A stretch of DNA of 64,000 nucleotides from NCBI GenBank assembly GCA_021740585.1, contig JAIOZM010000011.1, positions 1 to 64,000 of the forward strand, written 5' to 3'. Below are positions 1-7,155 of this stretch, piece by piece. The notes beneath the pieces were generated by a model. It saw nothing but the letters and a program-made list of their open reading frames with translations. It searched no databases and was not told the origin of the DNA. Each line of letters begins with the position of its first letter. The stretch's first letter is position 1. The translations under genes and the position numbers were made by a program. The stretch is from Bacteroidales bacterium. Lineage in GTDB: Bacteria; Bacteroidota; Bacteroidia; Bacteroidales; GCA-2748055.

Positions 1-96
1 AAAGATGTTGATTTTATTCATCATACAACCAACATTACGAGGCACGTAATTAATCAGTACCTTCAAATTATTAACAATTATGTCAAAGAACGATAA
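1..96 (+). CDS. C-terminal 31 residues of an unidentified protein (5' truncated)
   Basis: Frame 1 is open from the first base to a TAA at 94-96 and encodes a polar, helix-like tail ending in NNYVKER. The rest lies before the window. The fragment is too short to assign a family. It is read as coding because the frame is open to the edge and it is followed by about 130 bases without a gene before udk. It could be a chance open frame. Confidence 0.45.
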   Translation, partial: KDVDFIHHTTNITRHVINQYLQIINNYVKER

Positions 97-223
97 CTTT
101 TTCTATTTATCCCTTGTAATGTCAATTGGCATTATCTTTCAGGGGGAGGCTGGGAGGGGGTTTTACAGGTTGGGTTCAGCTTACATTATTTATTAAAATT
201 ATACACAAAATAAAAACATACTT

Positions 224-838
224 ATGTTCATCATTGGAATCGCCGGGGGTACTGGAAGTGGGAAAACCACAGTGGTTAGAAAAATTATCGATAATTTGCC
301 ACCCCATTCAGTTGCAGTTATTCCTCAGGATTCTTACTATGTTGACAGTGGTCATATTCCGCTGGCTGAAAGGCAGAAGATCAATTTTGACCATCCATCC
401 TCTCTTGAATTTCCATTATTGGTGAAACACATTAAAGCTTTAAAGGCCGGTAAAGCCATTGAACAGCCTACATACTCTTATCTAACCTGTACCCGGAATA
501 CAGAAACTGTAAATGTAAAACCAACGAAAGTAATAATTGTTGAAGGTATTTTAATTTTTACAGATGGTCCGCTTCGCGATTTAATGGATATTAAAGTATA
601 TGTGGATGCGGAGCCAGATGACAGGTTAAGCCGCGTGATTAAACGCGACATTGAAGAGAGGGGCAGGGTTGTTGAACAGGTTCTCGAGCGATATTACGAA
701 ACGGTGAAGCCCATGCACATTCAGTTCATAGAACCAACCAAAAGATATGCCGATATTATTGTGCCACAAGGGGGAAATAATTCGGTTGCCATAAATGTTT
801 TAACCACTATTACAAAAGAAAGACTCGCACTGCAATAA
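224..838 (+). CDS. udk: Uridine kinase
   Basis: Phosphorylates uridine (and usually cytidine) to the monophosphate in pyrimidine salvage, in the cytoplasm. The N-terminus carries a Walker A loop, GGTGSGKTT, at residues 8-16. The uridine-kinase signature QDSYY follows near residue 35, then NFDHPSS near 54, a Walker-B-like strand IIVEGILIF near 105, and an arginine-rich lid RVIKRDIEERGR near 147. At 204 residues it is close to the usual length of about 210. The ATG at 224 is natural because the P-loop begins seven residues in. The overlapping ORF at 126-425 in another frame is a shadow. It is the first complete gene of the window, 45 bases before the exonuclease gene. Confidence 0.95.
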   Translation: MFIIGIAGGTGSGKTTVVRKIIDNLPPHSVAVIPQDSYYVDSGHIPLAERQKINFDHPSSLEFPLLVKHIKALKAGKAIEQPTYSYLTCTRNTETVNVKPTKVIIVEGILIFTDGPLRDLMDIKVYVDAEPDDRLSRVIKRDIEERGRVVEQVLERYYETVKPMHIQFIEPTKRYADIIVPQGGNNSVAINVLTTITKERLALQ

Positions 839-882
839 TATTGCAGTAGGATGGATTATTTTTATCGTAAAATTATTCTACG

Positions 883-1599
883 ATGGAACATATTTCACCC
901 GAAAACCTGCTCTTCATCGATATTGAGACCGTACCTCAATCGGCTACATATGAAGAAATGGATGAAACCAGAAAAAAACTCTGGAACAAAAAAGCACAGT
1001 TTTTAATCAAAGAAGGAGAAAGTCCTGAAAAAATTTTCCAGCGTTCCGGTATTTATGCGGAATTCGGGAAAATTATTTGCATTTCTGCCGGATATCTTCA
1101 TATCCGGGATGGGAAACCATCTGTTAGAATCAAATCTTTTTTTGGAGATAATGAGGAGAAGATTCTTCAGGACTTTAAAGAATTGTTGATCAATTACAGA
1201 AAAGTGAGGGAATTCTCGCTTTGTGCACACAACGGTAAGGAGTTTGATTTTCCTTATCTGGCCCGGAGAATGTTGATACATTCCATTTCCCTGCCCGCTG
1301 AATTAGATATTGCAGGTAAGAAACCCTGGGAAATAAAACATGCCGATACCATGGAACTATGGAAATTCGGTGACTTCAAAAACTATACTTCCCTAGAACT
1401 TCTGACCCATGTCTTTGATATCCCGACTCCCAAAGATGATATCGATGGCTCCATGGTTGCCCATGTATATTATGAGGAAAAAAATCTGGAACGCATTGTC
1501 AGGTATTGCGAAAAGGATGTAATTTCAATTATTCAGCTGATGCTTAAATTTAATTGTCGGGATATGATCCCTGAAGAAAATATTGAGATTATCGTTTAG
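883..1599 (+). CDS. PolB-type 3'-5' exonuclease (DEDD superfamily)
   Basis: Predicted ribonuclease-H-fold exonuclease related to the proofreading domain of family B DNA polymerases, without a polymerase part. The metal-binding motifs are visible: FIDIETVP (residues 11-18, exo I), CAHNGKEFDFPYLARR (about 112-127, exo II) and the terminal YCEKDVISIIQL (about 208-219, exo III with the DEDDy-type Tyr). At 238 residues it fits the stand-alone exonuclease family common in Bacteroidetes. Its substrate is not known from sequence; repair or nucleic-acid turnover is an inference. It follows udk on the same strand and may be co-transcribed. Confidence 0.85.
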   Translation: MEHISPENLLFIDIETVPQSATYEEMDETRKKLWNKKAQFLIKEGESPEKIFQRSGIYAEFGKIICISAGYLHIRDGKPSVRIKSFFGDNEEKILQDFKELLINYRKVREFSLCAHNGKEFDFPYLARRMLIHSISLPAELDIAGKKPWEIKHADTMELWKFGDFKNYTSLELLTHVFDIPTPKDDIDGSMVAHVYYEEKNLERIVRYCEKDVISIIQLMLKFNCRDMIPEENIEIIV

Positions 1600-1622
1600 G
1601 TCATAGTTAGTGCCTGCAAAGA

Positions 1623-2432
1623 TTAATTATTCAGAAAATACTTAATATTTTTGAGGAAAAGCTCTGTTTGTTCGGCGTGCACCCAATGACCCGAATTGGG
1701 AATGCTGACAATATCGGCTACCGGAAATATGCTTTTGATTATTGGGTAATCGATGTCGCTGATATAGTCTGAGTCGGCCCCCTTAATAAAGAGTACAGGA
1801 AAACCTGTCACCCCTTTACCATTGTTTATTTCTTTTGGATTCAATCCGCCAAGAATCCCGGGTAAATTGTCGTGAAGACTTTGGAGATTTATTTTCCACT
1901 CAAAATTATTCAGATTCTTCCTGTGTATATTTTTCAGCAGAAATTGTCTTATCCGGGGCGATTTAATGGTGTCTGCAAGAACCATGTCAATATCCATTCT
2001 TGATTCTGCCTTTTTTAAATCTACTTTAATTAATGACTGTATAACATTCATATGATCGAGCGCATGTGGTGCGGGCTGATCAAGACTTATATAGGACCGG
2101 GGTGAGATGTCGACCACAATCAGCGATTGAATTATTTCAGGATAATCAACAGCAAAAAACATGCAGGCCTTTCCTCCCATGGAATGTCCAAGCAGACTCA
2201 CTTTCTTTAAGTTTTGCTGATTAATAAAATCCAAAAGATCTTTTTTTAAGAGATCATAGTTATGTTCAGGAGTATGAGGTGATTTTCCGTGATTTCTCCA
2301 GTCGATAATAAATACTTCATGGGTTTTGGCTAATTCACGACCAATTCCTACCCAATTATCGGAAGCCCCATATAATCCGTGAGCAATAATCAGGGGAGGT
2401 CCTTCACCAAATTTTCGGAATTCCATATTCAT
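1623..2432 (-). CDS. Alpha/beta hydrolase, YbfF-like esterase
   Basis: A 269-residue alpha/beta-fold hydrolase. The nucleophile elbow GHSMGG places the catalytic serine at residue 84. The oxyanion-hole motif HGLYG is at 18-22 and the catalytic histidine lies in NSGHWVHAEQ near the C-terminus (about 250). There is no signal peptide, so it is probably cytoplasmic. The architecture resembles E. coli YbfF-type acyl-CoA/ester hydrolases, but the substrate cannot be read from sequence. It is convergent with the exonuclease gene (24 bases between stops) and lies downstream of pdxJ on the same strand. Confidence 0.85.
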   Translation of the reverse strand: MNMEFRKFGEGPPLIIAHGLYGASDNWVGIGRELAKTHEVFIIDWRNHGKSPHTPEHNYDLLKKDLLDFINQQNLKKVSLLGHSMGGKACMFFAVDYPEIIQSLIVVDISPRSYISLDQPAPHALDHMNVIQSLIKVDLKKAESRMDIDMVLADTIKSPRIRQFLLKNIHRKNLNNFEWKINLQSLHDNLPGILGGLNPKEINNGKGVTGFPVLFIKGADSDYISDIDYPIIKSIFPVADIVSIPNSGHWVHAEQTELFLKNIKYFLNN

Positions 2433-2492
2433 GAGACAATATTTTTTAGGAGGAATTTATTTAAAGGATATGAAGACGGAGTTTTTTAAAAG

Positions 2493-3206
2493 TCAGGATA
2501 ATTGTTGAAGATAAAGCTGGATGGTATTTTCAAAACCCAGGTAAATCGAATCAGAAATCAGGGCGTGACCTATAGATACTTCTAATAATCCCGGAACGTT
2601 CCGGTAAAAATATTTTAAGTTCTGAAGATTCAGATCGTGACCTGCATTAATACCCAGTCCGAGGGTACCGGCGAATAGTGCAGCCTCTCTGAATGGAGCC
2701 ACAGCAGCTTCCTTATCTGTAGGAAACAATGTGGCGTAGGGTTCGGTATATAGTTCAATGCGGTCGCTTCCACATTTTTTTGCACCTTCAATTAATAAAT
2801 GATTGGTATCGGTGAATACGGAAGTCCTTATTTTATTCGCTTTAAACTCATCAATTACTTCTTTTAAAAAACTATAATGCTTAATGGTATCCCAGCCTTC
2901 CGAGGAGGTAAGTGCTCCCGGAGGATCGGGAACCAGGGTAACCTGATCGGGCTGAATTTCGGTAACCAAATCTATAAATCCACGTGAGGGATACCCTTCA
3001 ATATTAAATTCTGTGGTTATTATTTCTTTAATATCTCTTACATCCTGATACCGAATATGCCTTTCATCGGGGCGGGGATGAACCGTTACACCATCGGCTC
3101 CAAATTCCTGGCAATCGATGGCTGCTTTTAAAACATTGGGAATATTTCCGCCGCGGGAATTTCGGAGTGTTGCTATTTTATTTATATTTACACTTAATCT
3201 GCACAT
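2493..3206 (-). CDS. pdxJ: Pyridoxine 5'-phosphate synthase
   Basis: Condenses 3-amino-2-oxopropyl phosphate with 1-deoxyxylulose 5-phosphate to form pyridoxine 5'-phosphate, the last step of the DXP-dependent vitamin B6 pathway. The 237-residue TIM barrel starts with the typical [17 protein letters not shown]. It contains [16 protein letters not shown] near residues 36-51 and the C-terminal glycine-rich phosphate site [10 protein letters not shown]. The length matches PdxJ (about 240). It is divergent from the CBS-ACT gene across a 46-base gap that carries its probable promoter. No other B6 gene is in the window. Confidence 0.96.
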   Translation of the reverse strand: MCRLSVNINKIATLRNSRGGNIPNVLKAAIDCQEFGADGVTVHPRPDERHIRYQDVRDIKEIITTEFNIEGYPSRGFIDLVTEIQPDQVTLVPDPPGALTSSEGWDTIKHYSFLKEVIDEFKANKIRTSVFTDTNHLLIEGAKKCGSDRIELYTEPYATLFPTDKEAAVAPFREAALFAGTLGLGINAGHDLNLQNLKYFYRNVPGLLEVSIGHALISDSIYLGFENTIQLYLQQLS

Positions 3207-3222
3207 ACAAAATGTTTTTTTG

Positions 3223-3230
3223 CAAATTTA
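3223..3230 (-). promoter_or_regulatory. Bacteroidetes -7 element (TAAATTTG) for pdxJ
   Basis: The minus strand reads TAAATTTG, a full match to TAnnTTTG, 17 bases ahead of the pdxJ start. No convincing TTTG -33 element was found at the usual spacing, so this rests on the -7 match and position. Confidence 0.45.
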
Positions 3231-3252
3231 GGACTTTTAATTCAATTGAAAT

Positions 3253-3918
3253 ATGTTAGCTAAAGATTTAATGTCGGATCTGGTGCCTGCTCTGAAAACT
3301 TCAGATACAGGTTCGCAGGCATTAGCCTGGATGGATATATTTCGCATTTCCCACTTACCCATTGTGAATTTGAGTGAATTTCTGGGATTAATATCAGATA
3401 AGGACATTTACGATTTGAATATGGCAGAGGAAGCAATTGGATCACATAGCCTTTCATTATTTAGTCCGTTTGTTTTTTTGGATCAACATATATATGAGGT
3501 GATTGAATTAGCATCGCGATTAAATCTCAGTGTTGTTCCTGTCCTCGACAGAAAGAATAACTATCTGGGACTTATTACTTTAAATGATCTGGTGGAACAT
3601 TTTGCTGACCTTTCAGCCTTAAAACATCCGGGAGGTATTTTAGTATTGGAAGTGAACCAAAATGATTATTCTCTAACGGAGATTTCTCAGATAGTTGAAA
3701 GCAATGATGCAAAAATATTAAGTTTGTACATATCCTCTTCCGATAGTACCACTCTGATGGAAGTTACATTGAAAATTAATCGTACCGATCTGAGCTCCAT
3801 CATAAAAACTTTTGAAAGGTATGAGTACTCCATAAAAGCATCGTATTTGAAAGATGCAGAAGAGGAAATGATGTATCACGACCGATACGAGTTATTTATG
3901 AAATATTTGAATATTTAG
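3253..3918 (+). CDS. CBS-ACT domain protein
   Basis: A 221-residue soluble protein. Residues 1-125 form a tandem CBS pair (MLAKDLMSDLVPAL and SVVPVLDRKNNYLGLITLNDL are recognisable CBS segments). Residues about 128-200 look like an ACT domain (GGILVLEVNQNDYSLTEISQIVESNDAKIL). CBS pairs usually bind adenine nucleotides and ACT domains bind small ligands such as amino acids, so a regulatory sensor is likely; the target is unknown. It lies nine bases upstream of nadK, which suggests co-transcription and a possible link to nucleotide or NAD(P) status (inference). Confidence 0.8.
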   Translation: MLAKDLMSDLVPALKTSDTGSQALAWMDIFRISHLPIVNLSEFLGLISDKDIYDLNMAEEAIGSHSLSLFSPFVFLDQHIYEVIELASRLNLSVVPVLDRKNNYLGLITLNDLVEHFADLSALKHPGGILVLEVNQNDYSLTEISQIVESNDAKILSLYISSSDSTTLMEVTLKINRTDLSSIIKTFERYEYSIKASYLKDAEEEMMYHDRYELFMKYLNI

Positions 3919-3927
3919 GGAAGCATT

Positions 3928-4809
3928 ATGAGAATTGGCCTCTACGGTAAAGAATTCAGTAAAGATTTCAACGATAGTATCCACGAGATGTTTGGACTTT
4001 TCAGTGAATACAAGTCAGAAATAGTAATACATAATAAATTTAAGGGAATACTTGGGTGTGTTGGTGTTTCAGGATTGGAATCGTTCGAAGTTTTTGACGA
4101 CAATTCAGACTTGTCATCTGATATTGACATTTTAATTTCTCTGGGTGGCGATGGGACTTTCCTTGATACCGTGAGGTTTGTGAGAGACCTGGACATACCG
4201 ATTCTGGGGATAAATACCGGCAGGCTTGGCTTTTTGGCTAATATTTCCAGGGATGAGATTTCAGAATCTGTAAAACTACTTTTAGAAGGTAAATATACCA
4301 CAGAAGAACGGGCGTTAATCAGTCTCACCACCAGTGAAGGTCCATTAAACGGATTTAGTAAGGCTCTGAATGAAATCACTGTCCACAAGAAATACGCAGG
4401 CATGATTTCCATCGACACTTATTTGAATGAGGAGTTTCTCAATTCCTACTGGGCCGATGGACTCATTATATCCACTCCAACCGGTTCTACCGCTTATTCT
4501 ATGGCAGTTGGAGGTCCAATTGTCTTGCCACAGTCCCGGAATTTTATTATTTCACCTGTCTCCCCACATAATTTAACGGTACGCCCGATTGTAGTTCCTG
4601 ACGATGTGGTAATAGAGCTTAAAGTGAATTCGCGAAGCGATACCTTTCTGGTTGCCATGGACTCCCGATCTTATACTTTAGATACAAGGGTAAGGCTTAA
4701 GATTGAAAAAGCTCAGCATGGAATATTAATGGTTAAGTTTCCCGTAAATAATTTTTACAATACTCTGCGTAACAAATTAATGTGGGGAATGGATAGAAGG
4801 AACTGGTAA
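3928..4809 (+). CDS. nadK: NAD kinase
   Basis: Phosphorylates NAD to NADP using ATP or polyphosphate. The 293-residue protein has the diagnostic SLGGDGTFLDTV motif near residues 71-82, NTGRLGFLANIS near 95-106, and the substrate-binding segment TPTGSTAYSMAVGGPIVLP near 188-206. The length matches the bacterial family (about 290). The start is nine bases after the CBS-ACT stop, implying one operon. The minus-strand ORF at 3942-4418 is a shadow. Confidence 0.96.
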   Translation: MRIGLYGKEFSKDFNDSIHEMFGLFSEYKSEIVIHNKFKGILGCVGVSGLESFEVFDDNSDLSSDIDILISLGGDGTFLDTVRFVRDLDIPILGINTGRLGFLANISRDEISESVKLLLEGKYTTEERALISLTTSEGPLNGFSKALNEITVHKKYAGMISIDTYLNEEFLNSYWADGLIISTPTGSTAYSMAVGGPIVLPQSRNFIISPVSPHNLTVRPIVVPDDVVIELKVNSRSDTFLVAMDSRSYTLDTRVRLKIEKAQHGILMVKFPVNNFYNTLRNKLMWGMDRRNW

Positions 4810-4908
4810 ATCCCTCCAGATACACAAACATTTTCCTGTCTTTTTGGTTAATAATGGTTAAATAAATGTAATAATCCTTTTCATAAACCGGATTTTTGAA
4901 TAAATTTA

Positions 4909-4916
4909 TATCTTTG
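4909..4916 (+). promoter_or_regulatory. Bacteroidetes -7 element (TATCTTTG) ahead of the envelope cluster
   Basis: TATCTTTG is an exact TAnnTTTG match, 22 bases before the first DUF6089 gene. A TTTG upstream at 4895-4898 is too close to be a standard -33 element, so only the -7 is convincing. It is a plausible start for the uppS-bamA-skp operon. Confidence 0.5.
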
Positions 4917-4938
4917 TTGAATAAATCATAATTATAGG

Positions 4939-5706
4939 ATGAAAAGAATTGCTGGTCTTATCCTTATAGTAATGCTTTTTTTACCGTTTAAGTCAAATGC
5001 ACAACAATGGAAGCTTAGAAGGTATGAGGCAAATTTTGGACTTGCTTTAAACAATTTTTATGGTGATGTGGGTACTCCCATTCCGCCGGGGAAATTTTTA
5101 GGAAGCTTAGGGACATATAACCCTGTGGCAACCCGTCCGTCCTTTGATTTTGGAGTTCGTTATAAGCTGAATGGAGCCATGTCTGTCAAGATGGATTTAC
5201 TATTTGGTTTTATTGCAGCAAAAGATGCCGGCAACCTGGTCGATAGAGGATATGCATTCAGGACAACAATATTTGAACCTACTTTTAAGTTTGAGTATTA
5301 TCTGATTCCTGAAGGGAGGTCCTTTTCTACGGCAGCTTTATTTAACCGAAGGGGGATGGTGAATAATTATTCTAAAGTAAATGCATACCTTTTTGGTGGA
5401 GTTGGTGGAGCATTAACTCATCCTAAAGGTTTAAATGGGCTTGAAAATGATGTAAGATTCCAAAATTTGACTAATTTTGGGGTCGTTTTTCCAGCAGGAG
5501 CCGGCATAAAAATTGCGCTGGATGCACTTTGGTCATTTGGATTTGAATATGGAAGACGTTTTACTTTAACTGATAAAATTGATGGACTTGAAACCGCTAC
5601 CTCTTCATCAAACGATATGTATGAATTTGCAACCTTCTCTGCAATTTATAAGGTCAGAACAGATCGACGGGGAAGACCAATATTCCGTGGTGGATTCGTG
5701 CGATAG
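4939..5706 (+). CDS. DUF6089-type outer-membrane beta-barrel protein (first of two)
   Basis: A 255-residue exported protein. The signal peptide is MKRIAGLILIVMLFLPFKSNAQ with cleavage after about residue 21. Alternating aromatic and hydrophobic strands follow, such as YEANFGLALNNFYGDVG and PTFKFEYYLIPEG, and a late FGFEYGRRFTLTDKIDG segment. This is the layout of the small DUF6089/porin-like barrels found beside uppS-bamA in Bacteroidetes. The function is unknown; a role in outer-membrane assembly is inferred from context. Its 3' end approaches the next gene, a paralog in another frame with the same FTxxDKIDG strand. Confidence 0.8.
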   Translation: MKRIAGLILIVMLFLPFKSNAQQWKLRRYEANFGLALNNFYGDVGTPIPPGKFLGSLGTYNPVATRPSFDFGVRYKLNGAMSVKMDLLFGFIAAKDAGNLVDRGYAFRTTIFEPTFKFEYYLIPEGRSFSTAALFNRRGMVNNYSKVNAYLFGGVGGALTHPKGLNGLENDVRFQNLTNFGVVFPAGAGIKIALDALWSFGFEYGRRFTLTDKIDGLETATSSSNDMYEFATFSAIYKVRTDRRGRPIFRGGFVR

Positions 5707-5731
5707 TTCTTCTGGCAGCTTATATCAATCC

Positions 5732-6388
5732 GTGTTAATTTTTCTTTTCTCAATCCTGATACTTTTTATCTTTAATTTCGATGCCTTTTCTCAAAGAAAG
5801 GCAGATATTGGTTTTTTTGCAGGCACAGCCTATTATATGGGAGATCTTAATCCAAGCAAATTTTTTTATGCACCTTCCGTGGCCATCGGACCAATTTACA
5901 GATATAATTTCGATTTCAGGAATTCGGTCAGGTTAAGCGGCATATATCATAGCCTTAGAGCAAACGACCTTGATTTTGATAATCCTCTTCAGCAATTACG
6001 GGGAGAAAATTTTACTGCCAGTTTTATGGATATGACTGCCGTTTATGAGTTTAATTTCATTCCCTATAAAACGGCCGACCGGAAAAAGAACCAGGCTGTA
6101 TTCACTTCGGTTGGTATAGGATATCATTTGTCATTTTCCGGTGAAAATCATGTCAGTATTCCATTTTCAGCAGGATATAAATTTAATCTGGGTAAGAAAT
6201 TGAGCGCAGGTTTGGAATTGACGTCGAGGAAAACCTTTACCGATAATAAGATAGATGGTTTTATGAACCCTGAAATTCAGGAACCAAAATTTCATTTGGT
6301 TGGTAACAATGACTGGTATACATTTGCAGGTATTTTTGTGACCTATAAAATATTTAATTACAGGGATGATTGCCCTACTTATGATTAA
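5732..6388 (+). CDS. DUF6089-type outer-membrane protein (second paralog)
   Basis: A paralog of the preceding barrel: RKADIGFFAGTAYYMGDLNPSKF, FDFRNSVRLSGIYHSL and ELTSRKTFTDNKIDG echo its strands. The ORF track starts at 5579, deep inside the previous gene, and no ATG lies near the hydrophobic segment. I prefer the GTG at 5732 because it gives a signal-peptide-like FLFSILILFIFNFDAFSQ directly. GTGs at 5687 and 5690 are alternatives that would overlap the first gene slightly. It ends five bases before uppS. Function is unknown beyond probable outer-membrane localisation. Confidence 0.75.
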   Translation: MLIFLFSILILFIFNFDAFSQRKADIGFFAGTAYYMGDLNPSKFFYAPSVAIGPIYRYNFDFRNSVRLSGIYHSLRANDLDFDNPLQQLRGENFTASFMDMTAVYEFNFIPYKTADRKKNQAVFTSVGIGYHLSFSGENHVSIPFSAGYKFNLGKKLSAGLELTSRKTFTDNKIDGFMNPEIQEPKFHLVGNNDWYTFAGIFVTYKIFNYRDDCPTYD

Positions 6389-6393
6389 ACAAA

Positions 6394-7155
6394 ATGGCAT
6401 CAAAGGAACAGGTAAATAGGAATGCATTACCATCGCACGTTGCCGTTATAATGGATGGAAACGGGAGGTGGGCACAAAAACATGGTAAACAAAGGGTTTT
6501 TGGACACCAAAATGGAGTGGTTTCGGTAAGGGATACCGTTGAGGCTGCAGCCGAATTGGGTATAAAATACCTTACTTTATATGCCTTTTCAACAGAAAAC
6601 TGGAACCGGCCTCAGGAAGAAGTCGATGCGCTAATGATGTTGCTGGTTCACTCTATAAAAAGTGAAATGGAAAGTCTTCAGAAAAATAAAGTAAGTCTGG
6701 GGATTATTGGTGATACTGAGAAAATGCCCGAAAATGTCAGAGATGAACTATACAGTGCTATTGACGAAACAAAAAATAATACAGGTCTTAAACTCATTCT
6801 CGCACTGAGTTACAGTGGTAGGTGGGAAATTTTAAATGCCGTAAGAAAATTAGCCCGTGATATTAAGAATAAGGATTTGGATGAAAGTGATTTGTCTTTT
6901 GAACATTTCGAAAATTATTTGGAAACTTCAAAAATTCCTGATCCGGAATTATTAATACGTACCAGCGGCGAGTTTAGAATCAGCAATTTCCTTTTGTGGC
7001 AAATTGCATATACAGAATTATATTTTACAGATGTTCTTTGGCCTGATTTCAGGAAGGCGGATTTCTTTGATGCCATTGTGGATTATCAAAGCAGAGAAAG
7101 GAGATTTGGAAAAATCAGTGCTCAAATAAAAGTGAATAAGGAAAATGAAGAATAA
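6394..7155 (+). CDS. uppS: Undecaprenyl diphosphate synthase (cis-prenyltransferase)
   Basis: Makes C55 undecaprenyl diphosphate, the lipid carrier for peptidoglycan and surface glycans, by adding eight isopentenyl units to farnesyl diphosphate. Signatures are HVAVIMDGNGRWAQKHGKQR (residues 15-34, with catalytic Asp in MDGNGRW), TLYAFSTENWNRP near 66 and LLIRTSGEFRISNFLLWQ near 190. At 253 residues the length is normal. Its stop overlaps the bamA start by 11 bases, so the two are translationally coupled, a common arrangement in this phylum. Confidence 0.97.
   Translation: MASKEQVNRNALPSHVAVIMDGNGRWAQKHGKQRVFGHQNGVVSVRDTVEAAAELGIKYLTLYAFSTENWNRPQEEVDALMMLLVHSIKSEMESLQKNKVSLGIIGDTEKMPENVRDELYSAIDETKNNTGLKLILALSYSGRWEILNAVRKLARDIKNKDLDESDLSFEHFENYLETSKIPDPELLIRTSGEFRISNFLLWQIAYTELYFTDVLWPDFRKADFFDAIVDYQSRERRFGKISAQIKVNKENEE

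Noticed and set aside
126-425. ORF of 99 residues at the start of the window
   Set aside because: It overlaps udk in another frame and has no family signal.
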